From CAJCIY01 sp036379355 (GTDB lineage: Bacteria; Actinomycetota; Actinomycetes; Mycobacteriales; CAJCIY01), in contig DASVGV010000119.1 in assembly GCA_036379355.1 (NCBI GenBank), positions 1 to 21,404 on the forward strand: 21,404 bases of DNA. The letters run 5' to 3'. The notes below the pieces were generated by a model. It was not told where the DNA came from, made no database searches, and was given only the letters and a program-made list of their open reading frames with translations. Shown piece by piece: positions 1 through 6,893 of this stretch. The translations under genes and the position numbers were made by a program. The stretch's first letter is position 1; every line of letters starts with the position of its first letter.

Positions 1-11
1 GTCGAGCGGAT

Positions 12-833
12 TCACCGCGTCGCGAGCCAGGCCGCGTCGACCGTCCCGGTGGCGACGATCTCCGCCGGACCGGTGAGCGTCACGCTGCCGTGCCAGTCGA
101 CGTGCAGCCGACCCCCGGGCACCTCTACGTCGTACGAGCCCTCGCCGTCGCCGTTGCGGACCGCCGCGGCGACGGCCGCGGCGCACGCGCCCGTACCGCA
201 GGAGCGGGTCTCCCCCGCGCCGCGCTCGAAGACCCGCATGCGCAGCCGTCCCGGTGCGACGCCCTGCACGAACTCGACGTTCGCCGCGCTCGGCGGGTCG
301 AGGACCGGCGGCTCCAGGAGCGGGCCCGCGTCGGCGACGTCGTCGACCTCGACCACGACGTGCGGGTTGCCCATGTCGACCTCGATGCCCGACCGGGTGC
401 CGCTCGGCACCGAGACGGTCCGCGGCGTGCCCGGCAGCACAGGAACGCCCATCTCCACGGTGAGGTCGCCCTCCGGATCCGCCGGCACGTGGACGACCTT
501 GATGCCGTCCCGTGTCGCGACCGGCAGGGGTCCGGGCTCGATGAGGTCGGCCCGCTGCAGCCACCGCGCGTAGACGCGGATGCCGTTGCCGCACATCTCG
601 GCGAGCGACCCGTCGGCGTTGCGGTAGTCCATGAACCAGTAGGCCTCACCGGCCAGGCCCACGGCCTCGGGCACCTTCGCCGTGGGGACGATCCGCAGCG
701 TCCCGTCGCCGCCGACTCCGGTGCGCCGGTCGCACAACGCGCGGACCAGGTCGCCGCTGAGGTCGAGCTCGCCGCCGAGGTCGGGCAGCACGACGAAGTC
801 GTTGCCGGTGCCGTGCCCTCTGGCGAACTCCAT
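12..833 (-). CDS. dapF: Diaminopimelate epimerase DapF
   Basis: Interconverts LL- and meso-diaminopimelate in the cytoplasm, supplying lysine and the peptidoglycan cross-linking residue. The 273-residue protein has the usual family length and both catalytic cysteines: Cys81 in MCGNG and Cys212 in RSCGTG. The N-terminal HGTGNDF, the GVGGDG loop and the GNPH motif near residue 155 are also present. The frame stays open upstream to 887, but family members begin just before the HGTGNDF strand, so I use the ATG at 833. No Shine-Dalgarno sequence precedes it; instead a TACGCT hexamer ends 7 nt upstream, which suggests a leaderless mRNA. It is divergent from the phosphotransferase gene starting at 893. 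Identification is secure; the start is likely. Confidence 0.97.
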   Translation of the reverse strand: MEFARGHGTGNDFVVLPDLGGELDLSGDLVRALCDRRTGVGGDGTLRIVPTAKVPEAVGLAGEAYWFMDYRNADGSLAEMCGNGIRVYARWLQRADLIEPGPLPVATRDGIKVVHVPADPEGDLTVEMGVPVLPGTPRTVSVPSGTRSGIEVDMGNPHVVVEVDDVADAGPLLEPPVLDPPSAANVEFVQGVAPGRLRMRVFERGAGETRSCGTGACAAAVAAAVRNGDGEGSYDVEVPGGRLHVDWHGSVTLTGPAEIVATGTVDAAWLATR

Positions 834-840
834 AAGTACG

Positions 841-846
841 AGCGTA
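841..846 (-). promoter_or_regulatory. Candidate -10 element for leaderless dapF mRNA
   Basis: TACGCT reads toward dapF and fits the TANNNT form of actinobacterial -10 elements. Seven nucleotides separate it from the ATG at 833, which would put the transcription start at or next to the A of the start codon. No convincing -35 box lies 16-19 bp upstream. Confidence 0.45.
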
Positions 847-892
847 GGCCAGAGGGGCCTGTGCACTGTGGCGTTTTCCCCCGGCACACCCG

Positions 893-1576
893 ATGCTTCC
901 GCCCGTGGAGCTGATCGCGCAGGGGCGCGCCGCGGACGTGTACGACGCCGGCCCGGGCCGGGTGCTCCGCCGCTACCGGATCGCCGCGGTGGACGCGTCG
1001 CGCGAGGCCGAGGTCATGCAGTACGTCGCTCGGGCGGGCTTCCCCGTCCCCGCGGTGTACGACGCACAGGGCTCCGATCTCGTGATGGAGCGGGTCGAGG
1101 GCCCGACGATGCTCGACGCCCTCGGAACGAAGCCGTGGCGGATGCGGCCGTACGCGCGTCTGCTCGCCGACCTGCACACCCGCCTCGGCCGGATCCCGGC
1201 TGCACCCGGCCTCCGGCAGCCGATGGGCGACGGCTCGGACCTGATGCACCTGGATCTGCATCCGGGCAACGTGATCCTGTCGCCGCGCGGGGCGGTGGTG
1301 ATCGACTGGACGAACGCCTCAGCCGGTCCGGCGCCCGCCGACGTCGCCGACACGTGGCTGATCGTGGCCTGCGCCCGCCCCGACGAGAAGGCGGCGCTGA
1401 TCGGCCTGTTCCAGCGCCGGTTCTGCCGCGCGTTCGTCACCGCCGCCGGCAGGGACACGGCGAGGGAACACCTGCACGCCGCGTTCGCGCACCGCATCCA
1501 GGACCACAACATGCGCCCGGCAGAGATCGAGCGGGCCCGGAAGCTCGTACGGCGGGAGACCGGCTCAGCGCCGTAA
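893..1576 (+). CDS. Small aminoglycoside phosphotransferase/choline kinase-fold protein
   Basis: A 227-residue protein of the APH/choline-kinase fold (protein-kinase-like small-molecule kinases). The catalytic loop is HLDLHPGN at residues 119-126, with Asp121 as probable base and Asn126 as metal ligand. The second metal-binding motif is VIDWTN, with Asp138. The N-lobe has a glycine-rich turn (QGRAADVY, 10-17), but the nucleotide-binding lysine position appears to be Arg (VLRRYR), common in this subfamily. It is shorter than drug-modifying APH enzymes (about 260-300 residues), so a resistance role should not be assumed; the substrate is unknown. The start is chosen as the first in-frame ATG and has no good ribosome-binding site; a GTG at 905 is possible. 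Its last 12 bp overlap the 3' end of miaA on the other strand. Confidence 0.85.
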   Translation: MLPPVELIAQGRAADVYDAGPGRVLRRYRIAAVDASREAEVMQYVARAGFPVPAVYDAQGSDLVMERVEGPTMLDALGTKPWRMRPYARLLADLHTRLGRIPAAPGLRQPMGDGSDLMHLDLHPGNVILSPRGAVVIDWTNASAGPAPADVADTWLIVACARPDEKAALIGLFQRRFCRAFVTAAGRDTAREHLHAAFAHRIQDHNMRPAEIERARKLVRRETGSAP

Positions 1577-2455
1577 CGCCTCGACCGCTATGTCCGGCGA
1601 GTCGACCCAGCGGACGGCGGGGTCGCGCCGGAACCACGAGCGCTGCCGGCGGCTGAAGCGGCGGGTCGCCGCGATGGTCTCCTCCGCCGCGAGCGCCGGG
1701 TCGTCCGGGTGGGCCAGCACCTGCGCGTACCCGAGCGCCTTCGACGCGGTCGGCGACCCCGGCAGGTACTCCAACGCGAGCGTCTCCTCGACCAGCCCGG
1801 CCGCGAACATCTGCCGTACGCGCCGGGCGATGCGCTCATCGAGGTCGAGCCGGTCGAGCCCCACGACCACCGTGCCCGGCCAGCGCCGCCGCCCGGTGGG
1901 CAGCGTCGCGGTGAACGATCCGGTGAGGGCAACGACCTCCAGCGCCCGGACCAGGCGCCGTCCGTTGCTCGGCAGGATGGCCTGCGCCGCAGCCGGATCG
2001 AGAGCGGCCAGGCGGGCATGCAGGGCCTCGGCCCCGCTGGCCGCGAGTTCCTGCTGGAGCTCCGCCCGTAGCTGTGCGTCCGTCGGCGGGATCCGCAGGT
2101 CGTCCAGGAGCGCCTGGACGTAGAGCCCCGATCCGCCGGTCACCACCACCGGCGTCCCGGCCGCGCGCAGCCGCTCCACGACCTCGACGGCCCGGCGCTG
2201 GTAGTCGGCGACGCTGGCGCGCTCTCGGATGTCCCAGACGTCCAGCAGGTGGTGCGGGACTCCCTCACGCTGCTCGACCGGCAGCTTCGCGGTGCCGATG
2301 TCCAGCCCGCGGTACAGCGCCATCGCATCGGCGTTGACGATCTCCGCCCCCAGCGCGTGCGCGACGGCCAGCGCGACCGTCGACTTGCCCGCCGCCGTGG
2401 GGCCGACGAGTGCCGTCACCCGTCCGGGCGCCTGCGCTGCTCCGTCCGTGCTCAA
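1565..2455 (-). CDS. miaA: tRNA dimethylallyltransferase MiaA
   Basis: Transfers the dimethylallyl group of DMAPP to N6 of A37 in tRNAs reading U-initial codons; MiaB (3566-5011) then methylthiolates the product. The 296-residue protein has the P-loop GPTAAGKS at 18-25, the conserved DIGTAK at 52-57, the GGSGLYV segment near 107-113 and the C-terminal RRQRSWFRRD typical of actinobacterial MiaA. The motif usually DSMQ (DAMQ in mycobacteria) reads DAMA at 43-46, so the glutamine is replaced by Ala. The start is placed at a TTG preceded by GAGGG at 4 nt; a GTG 11 codons in is an alternative. A much longer upstream open frame exists but lies antisense to the secreted-protein gene and is not coding. 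Confidence 0.95.
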   Translation of the reverse strand: MSTDGAAQAPGRVTALVGPTAAGKSTVALAVAHALGAEIVNADAMALYRGLDIGTAKLPVEQREGVPHHLLDVWDIRERASVADYQRRAVEVVERLRAAGTPVVVTGGSGLYVQALLDDLRIPPTDAQLRAELQQELAASGAEALHARLAALDPAAAQAILPSNGRRLVRALEVVALTGSFTATLPTGRRRWPGTVVVGLDRLDLDERIARRVRQMFAAGLVEETLALEYLPGSPTASKALGYAQVLAHPDDPALAAEETIAATRRFSRRQRSWFRRDPAVRWVDSPDIAVEALRR

Positions 2456-2623
2456 TTTGCCCTCGCCACGCCGTTGGCTGTCCGATTCGCGGTGTTCTTT
2501 CGTTTTTGCCGGGCACGGGGTGTCCGGCGCGCCCGACATCTTCGTCGCCGCGCACGGGTCTCGTCGCAACGGACTGGGCCACCGACCGAGCCGCCCATCC
2601 GGCTCAGGAAGGAACCACACGTC
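2456..2623 (+). other. 168-bp leader/intergenic region upstream of secreted protein gene
   Basis: This holds the divergent control region of miaA and the secreted-protein gene. The segment 2490-2508 is relatively T-rich for this genome and may carry the promoter, but there is no TANNNT hexamer on the plus strand. Further down, GAGCC (2588-2592) pairs with GGCTC (2601-2605) as a hairpin, and GGTC (2557-2560) can pair with GACC (2584-2587). AGGAAGGA (2606-2613) is the ribosome-binding site. A structured 5' UTR or riboswitch is possible, but I cannot match it to a known class. Confidence 0.3.
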
Positions 2624-3562
2624 ATGCGTACCCACCGGATCACCCTCGTCGCCGCAGCCGGCGCCACCCTCGTGGCCGGCATCGCCGCACCCGCGGCCGC
2701 GCATACGGCGACGCACCACGCAACGCACCTGCCGACGCTTGGCGAGAGCCACGCGCACCTCGCCGCCACGTCGGCGCGCGAAGAGGCGTTCCTCGCCCAG
2801 GCCAAGACCTGGGTGGCGGGCAGCAGCGCGTTGAGCGCCGCAGAGAAGCAGGAGCTCACCCAGCAGCTGGACGCCGCCCTCGCCGACATCGCGTCGGCCG
2901 CCGCCACGGGCGCGGCCGCGACCACCGTGCCCGGCGTGTTCGCCGCGGACGGCACCGCCGACCAGGCGTTCTGGGGTGTCCTGCGCACGGTGTTCGACGA
3001 GAGCGCGACGATCACCACGGCCGAGCACACCGCGTCCACCGTGGCCGGCCTGCAGGCGAAGCTGGCCGCGCTTGTCGCGCAGTACGGGGCGCACAGCGTG
3101 CCGGCTCCACCGTCGGCGGCGGAAGCGAGCACTCTGCTCGCCGGCGCCGCGGGAGACGCGACGGCCGCCCGGGCGGCCGCGGTGAGTGACCCGGCCACCG
3201 CCGCGCGGGACCTGGCCGCTGCCCGTGCCGACCAGCAGAAGGCCGTCGCGGACATCGCGGCCACGGCGCACGCACTGGCCGCCGCGCTGCGAACGGCCCC
3301 GCCGCCGCCCGTCGCGCCGGTCGCCTTCATCGCGCCGCCGACGAAGCCGGCAGTGAAGCCGGTCAGCTCTCCGACCGCGACCCGGCCGTGCGACGGCCAC
3401 CATGTTGCGTACGACCCCGACCGGCGCGGCTGGGACACCGGCTACCGCGGGGGGCACGGCTCCGGCACGGACGGCCGTCATCACGACGGATGGGACGGAC
3501 ACGGCGGCAGCGGCCACCACGCCACGGCTTCCCGGGTGCGGCAGGCGTCGTACCACTACTGA
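2624..3562 (+). CDS. Secreted Ala-rich helical protein with Pro-rich linker and His/Gly-rich tail, unknown function
   Basis: I do not recognise this 312-residue protein. It starts with a Sec signal peptide: MRTHR, a hydrophobic run, and a likely signal peptidase I site after APAAA at residue 26. Residues 27-224 are Ala-rich, lack Cys and look mostly helical, with heptad-like stretches such as EKQELTQQLDAAL. Residues 225-253 are a Pro/Ala/Val linker, and 254-312 form a tail rich in His, Gly, Asp and Tyr with nine histidines and the only cysteine of the mature protein. There is no LPXTG motif, lipobox or membrane anchor, so it is probably released or held non-covalently at the wall. The ATG follows AGGAAGGA by about 10 nt. 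The gene sits between miaA and miaB and ends 3 bp from the miaB stop. Metal binding by the tail is only an inference. Confidence 0.85.
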   Translation: MRTHRITLVAAAGATLVAGIAAPAAAHTATHHATHLPTLGESHAHLAATSAREEAFLAQAKTWVAGSSALSAAEKQELTQQLDAALADIASAAATGAAATTVPGVFAADGTADQAFWGVLRTVFDESATITTAEHTASTVAGLQAKLAALVAQYGAHSVPAPPSAAEASTLLAGAAGDATAARAAAVSDPATAARDLAAARADQQKAVADIAATAHALAAALRTAPPPPVAPVAFIAPPTKPAVKPVSSPTATRPCDGHHVAYDPDRRGWDTGYRGGHGSGTDGRHHDGWDGHGGSGHHATASRVRQASYHY

Positions 3563-3565
3563 GGG

Positions 3566-5011
3566 TCAGCGGCGGGCCGCGGGCATCCCGAGCAGGGTGC
3601 CCGTCGCCGTCGTCGGGGCCGTGAGCGGGGTCCGGCCGGCTGCCCAGGCGTCTCCCGCCCGCGTCCGCCGGTGGCTCAGGACAGGGCCGTCCGCGACGAG
3701 GTGGTGCGGCGCGCCGTAGGTCACCGCCGTCTCGATGACGTCCCCTGGACGGACAGCGTCATCGGCCGCCGCGTGCACGAGCCGGCCGTCCCGCGCCCGA
3801 CCGCTGACCCGGTGGGTGGCGGCGTCCTTGCGGCCCTCGCCCTCGGTGACGAGCACCTCCACGGTCGCACCGACGAGGGCTCGATTCGCCTGCAGCGCCG
3901 TCGACTCCACGACGTCGACCAGCCGCGCGTACCGGTCCGCCACGACATTCGGGGGAACCTGCGCGTCCATCGACGCCGCCGGTGTGCCGGGGCGCGGCGA
4001 GTACTGGAACGTGAACGCGCCCGCGAACCGGGCCTGCCGGACGACGTCGAGCGTCGCAGCGAAGTCCTCCTCGGTCTCCCCGGGGAATCCCACGATGATG
4101 TCGGTGGTGATCGCGGCGTCGGGAATCGCTGCGCGAACCCGCTCCACAATGCCGAGATAGCGATCGGAGCGGTACGACCGGCGCATCGCCTTGAGGATGC
4201 GGTCGCTGCCGGACTGCAGCGGCATGTGCAGCTGCGGCATGACCGTCGGCGTCTCCGCCATGGCGGCGATCACGTCGTCGGTGAAGTCCCGCGGGTGTGG
4301 GCTGGTGAACCGGACGCGCTCCAGTCCCTCCACGTCGCCCGTGGCTCGCAGCAGCTGCGCGAACGCCCCACGGTCACCCAGGTCGGATCCGTACGAGTTG
4401 ACGTTCTGACCGAGCAGTGTCACCTCGAGAACCCCTTGCGCCGCAAGGGCTCTCACCTCGGCGAGAATGTCTGCGGCGGGGCGGTTGCGCTCGACGCCGC
4501 GCAGGCTGGGCACGATGCAGAACGTGCAGGTGTTGTTGCACCCGACGCTGATCGACACCCAGGCGCTGTAGGCCGCGTCGCGCCGGGCCGGGAGCGCACT
4601 GGGAAACGTCTCCAGTGCCTCGCGCAGCTCGACCTGCGACTGCTGCTCCACCCGCGCCCGCTCGAGCAGCACCGGCAGCGATCCCAGGTTGTGTGTGCCG
4701 AACACCACGTCCACCCACGGGGCGCGACGGGTGACGACCACGCCGTCCTTCTGCGCGAGACAGCCGCCGACGGCGATCTGCATCCCGGGACGCCGGGCCT
4801 TCACCGGCGCGAGGTGGCCGAGATTGCCGTACAGCCGGTTGTCGGCGTTCTCCCGGACCGCGCAGGTGTTGAACACCACCAGGTCGGGCTCGCCGTCGCT
4901 GTCGCGCACCCAGCCGTCGGCCTCCAGCACGCCGGCGATCCGCTCGCTGTCGTGGACGTTCATCTGGCAGCCGTACGTGCGCACCTCGTACGTCCGACCG
5001 GTCCCGTTCAC
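3566..5011 (-). CDS. miaB: tRNA-2-methylthio-N6-dimethylallyladenosine synthase MiaB
   Basis: Radical-SAM methylthiotransferase that converts i6A37, made by MiaA, to ms2i6A37 in tRNA. With the GTG start the protein has 481 residues. The N-terminal MTTase domain carries cysteines 15, 50 and 84 for the auxiliary 4Fe-4S cluster (YGCQMN, NTCAVR, GGCLAQ). The radical-SAM triad CNNTCTFC is at 158-165. TLLGQNVNSYG and MPLQSGSD are classic MiaB motifs, and a TRAM domain lies near 370-440. Two starts compete: TTG at 5020 and GTG at 5011. I prefer GTG because a TAGTCT hexamer ends 8 nt before it and overlaps the TTG, implying a leaderless transcript starting at the GTG. The C-terminal 40 residues are low-complexity. 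Confidence 0.96.
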   Translation of the reverse strand: MNGTGRTYEVRTYGCQMNVHDSERIAGVLEADGWVRDSDGEPDLVVFNTCAVRENADNRLYGNLGHLAPVKARRPGMQIAVGGCLAQKDGVVVTRRAPWVDVVFGTHNLGSLPVLLERARVEQQSQVELREALETFPSALPARRDAAYSAWVSISVGCNNTCTFCIVPSLRGVERNRPAADILAEVRALAAQGVLEVTLLGQNVNSYGSDLGDRGAFAQLLRATGDVEGLERVRFTSPHPRDFTDDVIAAMAETPTVMPQLHMPLQSGSDRILKAMRRSYRSDRYLGIVERVRAAIPDAAITTDIIVGFPGETEEDFAATLDVVRQARFAGAFTFQYSPRPGTPAASMDAQVPPNVVADRYARLVDVVESTALQANRALVGATVEVLVTEGEGRKDAATHRVSGRARDGRLVHAAADDAVRPGDVIETAVTYGAPHHLVADGPVLSHRRTRAGDAWAAGRTPLTAPTTATGTLLGMPAARR

Positions 5012-5019
5012 GACCGACA

Positions 5020-5025
5020 AGACTA
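5020..5025 (-). promoter_or_regulatory. Candidate -10 element for leaderless miaB mRNA
   Basis: TAGTCT on the minus strand ends 8 nt before the GTG at 5011. It lies in the very short gap to the divergent gene at 5032, so its upstream promoter half would sit inside that gene's coding sequence. No recognisable -35 box. Confidence 0.4.
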
Positions 5026-5031
5026 CGGGCC

Positions 5032-5952
5032 ATGTCCGCCCGCGAGCTCTACCGGCACTTCGCCGAGGTGGAGGCCGCCGGCAAGTCGCCGCAGTACGTC
5101 GACTGGGCGACGGCCATCGCGGACGACCCCGCGGCGTGCGAGCTGATCGACTCCTTCCCGCCGGACAAGCGCCAGCCGAACCTGTGGTTCGGGGCTATCC
5201 GGGTCGTGCACGGCGACGGCGACTGGTCACCGAACCTGTTGCGCGACGCGGACGTCCAACGGCTCGTCCGGACACGGCGTACCCAGACGAACGAGCCGGC
5301 GCGCTGCGCGACCTTGCTCCCCCTCCTGGCCGCGCTGCCGCAGCCGCTGGCGCTGCTGGAGATCGGCGCGTCCGCCGGCCTGTGCCTGCTTCCGGACCGG
5401 TACGGATACCGGTATCCCGACCGCACCGTCGGGACGGGCCCACCGATGTTCACCTGTGACGTCCGCGGGCCTGCGCCCCTGCCCACGGAACTGCCGCGGG
5501 TCGCGTGGCGGCGCGGCCTGGACCTGAATCCCCTGTCGCTCAGCGCCGACGCCGACTGGCTGCGGGCGCTGGTCTGGCCAGGGCCACGCGCCGCGGAACG
5601 GCTCGCGCGGCTGGACGAAGCCATGGCAGTCGCGCGAGCAGACCCGCCCGATGTCGTTCGCGGCGACCTGCGCACCGACCTCGCGGCGCTCGCGGCCCAG
5701 GCACCGCCGGCGGCCACGCTGGTGATCTTCCACACGGCGGTGCTGGCGTACATCCCCGTCGATGACCGACCAGGCGTGGCGCAGGCGATCCGCGCCACTG
5801 GCGCTCGCTGGATCGCGAACGAAGGCGGCAGCGTGCTGCGCGGTGTCGCGCCCGACGTCGCTGACGACGGTTCGGACGATCTCGTGCTGCGCCTCGACGG
5901 CGAGCCCGTGGCGCGTACCGACGGCCACGGCGCGTACCTGCACTGGCTCTGA
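5032..5952 (+). CDS. DUF2332 family protein
   Basis: A 306-residue protein with the hallmarks of DUF2332: an N-terminal helical part with PPDKRQPNLWFGAIR near 43-57, followed by TQTNEPARCATLLPLL and LLEIGASAGLCLL (108-120). The latter resembles motif I of Rossmann-fold methyltransferases, so SAM binding is plausible, but no activity is established that I know of. A second strand-like segment, TLVIFHTAVLAYIP, lies in the C-terminal half. It is common in actinobacteria and proteobacteria. The ATG is only 20 bp from the miaB GTG on the opposite strand and has no Shine-Dalgarno sequence. The stop is 1 bp from the stop of the convergent methyltransferase gene. Confidence 0.88.
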   Translation: MSARELYRHFAEVEAAGKSPQYVDWATAIADDPAACELIDSFPPDKRQPNLWFGAIRVVHGDGDWSPNLLRDADVQRLVRTRRTQTNEPARCATLLPLLAALPQPLALLEIGASAGLCLLPDRYGYRYPDRTVGTGPPMFTCDVRGPAPLPTELPRVAWRRGLDLNPLSLSADADWLRALVWPGPRAAERLARLDEAMAVARADPPDVVRGDLRTDLAALAAQAPPAATLVIFHTAVLAYIPVDDRPGVAQAIRATGARWIANEGGSVLRGVAPDVADDGSDDLVLRLDGEPVARTDGHGAYLHWL

Positions 5953-5953
5953 C

Positions 5954-6838
5954 TCAGCCCGGCTGGGTCGCGTCCTGCGGGGGCGGGGACAGCGGGTCGA
6001 GACCGTGCTCCTGGCAGTAGGCGCACGGCTCGATCGCCCAGCAGTACCAGAAGTCGTGGTCGACGAGGTCGGGCGACAACGGGGGCTCCAGCCCCACCTC
6101 CGCCCACGTTGGCGCCACGAGGGGCGCCACGTCCACGGACCGGGCGCCGATGCGCAGCATCCGGAACCCGGCGTGCGTCACGCGTTCTCCCACGCGGCGG
6201 GGGCGGTTGCAGGGGTAGCCCACATCGTGGACTTCGGGGTCGCTCTCGACCAGCTCGCGGGCGGCCTCGCTGACGCCGAAGTGGAACGCGTCGTGCATGA
6301 GGACGAACGCGCCGTCCGCAAGGTGCGGCCGGACGGCAGCGAGGTCGGCGGCCGCCTGCTTGTGGATGTGGATCCCGTCGATCACCGCCAGGTCGAACGG
6401 ACCGCCGGCGCGGCCCGCGACCTCGGTGACGGCGCCGGGTGACGCGCCGACCACGCTCTCCACCCGGCCGCGGAACAGCGCGGGGTCGAAGGCGATGCGG
6501 GGCATGGGGTCGATGGTCCAGATCCGTCCCTCGCCACCGTTCGCCTCCATCGCTGTCGCCATGACGAGTGCGGAGCCGCCTTCGGAGGTGCCGATCTCCA
6601 GCACCCGACGCGGCTGGCAGCCGCGGACCAGGGCATAGAGGAACCCGCGCTCCTCCTGGCTCATCTCGGTGGGCGCCGTGGCGACGAGCGACAGCACGTC
6701 GGTGCGCGGCAGGCGGCTTGGCGGCACCAGCTCCCGGTCGGAACAGAACTGCAGGACACGCTGGCCCGACCCGCTACCGGCGAGCGCCGCCACGGATCGT
6801 TTGGCAAGACGGCGCACGGTCTGGCTCGTCGTGGACAT
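5954..6838 (-). CDS. Class I SAM-dependent methyltransferase (Methyltransf_24-like) with C-terminal Cys cluster
   Basis: A 294-residue protein with a Rossmann methyltransferase core. Motif I is VLEIGTSEGGSA (79-90), the acidic strand-2 end is TIDP (Asp110), and DLAVIDGIHIHK (149-160) plus VLMHDAFH (179-186) match the Methyltransf_24 / O-methyltransferase-like group, in which such Asp and His residues bind a metal or orient the substrate. After the core, residues 262-275 contain a Trp/Cys-rich segment with Cys266, Cys272 and Cys275 (WYCWAIEPCAYC), which is not part of the standard fold and may bind metal. The substrate is unknown. The ATG at 6838 has only a distant GGGAG. The gene is monocistronic or heads nothing obvious; the dehydratase gene upstream on the same strand ends 55 bp before it. 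Confidence 0.85.
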   Translation of the reverse strand: MSTTSQTVRRLAKRSVAALAGSGSGQRVLQFCSDRELVPPSRLPRTDVLSLVATAPTEMSQEERGFLYALVRGCQPRRVLEIGTSEGGSALVMATAMEANGGEGRIWTIDPMPRIAFDPALFRGRVESVVGASPGAVTEVAGRAGGPFDLAVIDGIHIHKQAAADLAAVRPHLADGAFVLMHDAFHFGVSEAARELVESDPEVHDVGYPCNRPRRVGERVTHAGFRMLRIGARSVDVAPLVAPTWAEVGLEPPLSPDLVDHDFWYCWAIEPCAYCQEHGLDPLSPPPQDATQPG

Positions 6839-6893
6839 GCCGGTGATGCTCCCATTCCCGGACGGGGTGGTGGGGCGCCGTCACGGTGCGCGC

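Noticed and set aside
893..1576. Aminoglycoside resistance gene
   Set aside because: The fold is APH-like but the protein is short, chromosomally placed among housekeeping genes, and lacks any mobile context; substrate cannot be assigned.
2456..3556. A 663-codon open frame that would extend miaA far upstream on the minus strand
   Set aside because: The extension is antisense to the secreted-protein gene, is Arg/Gly-rich low-complexity, and has no counterpart in the MiaA family; a TTG with a ribosome-binding site gives the normal length.
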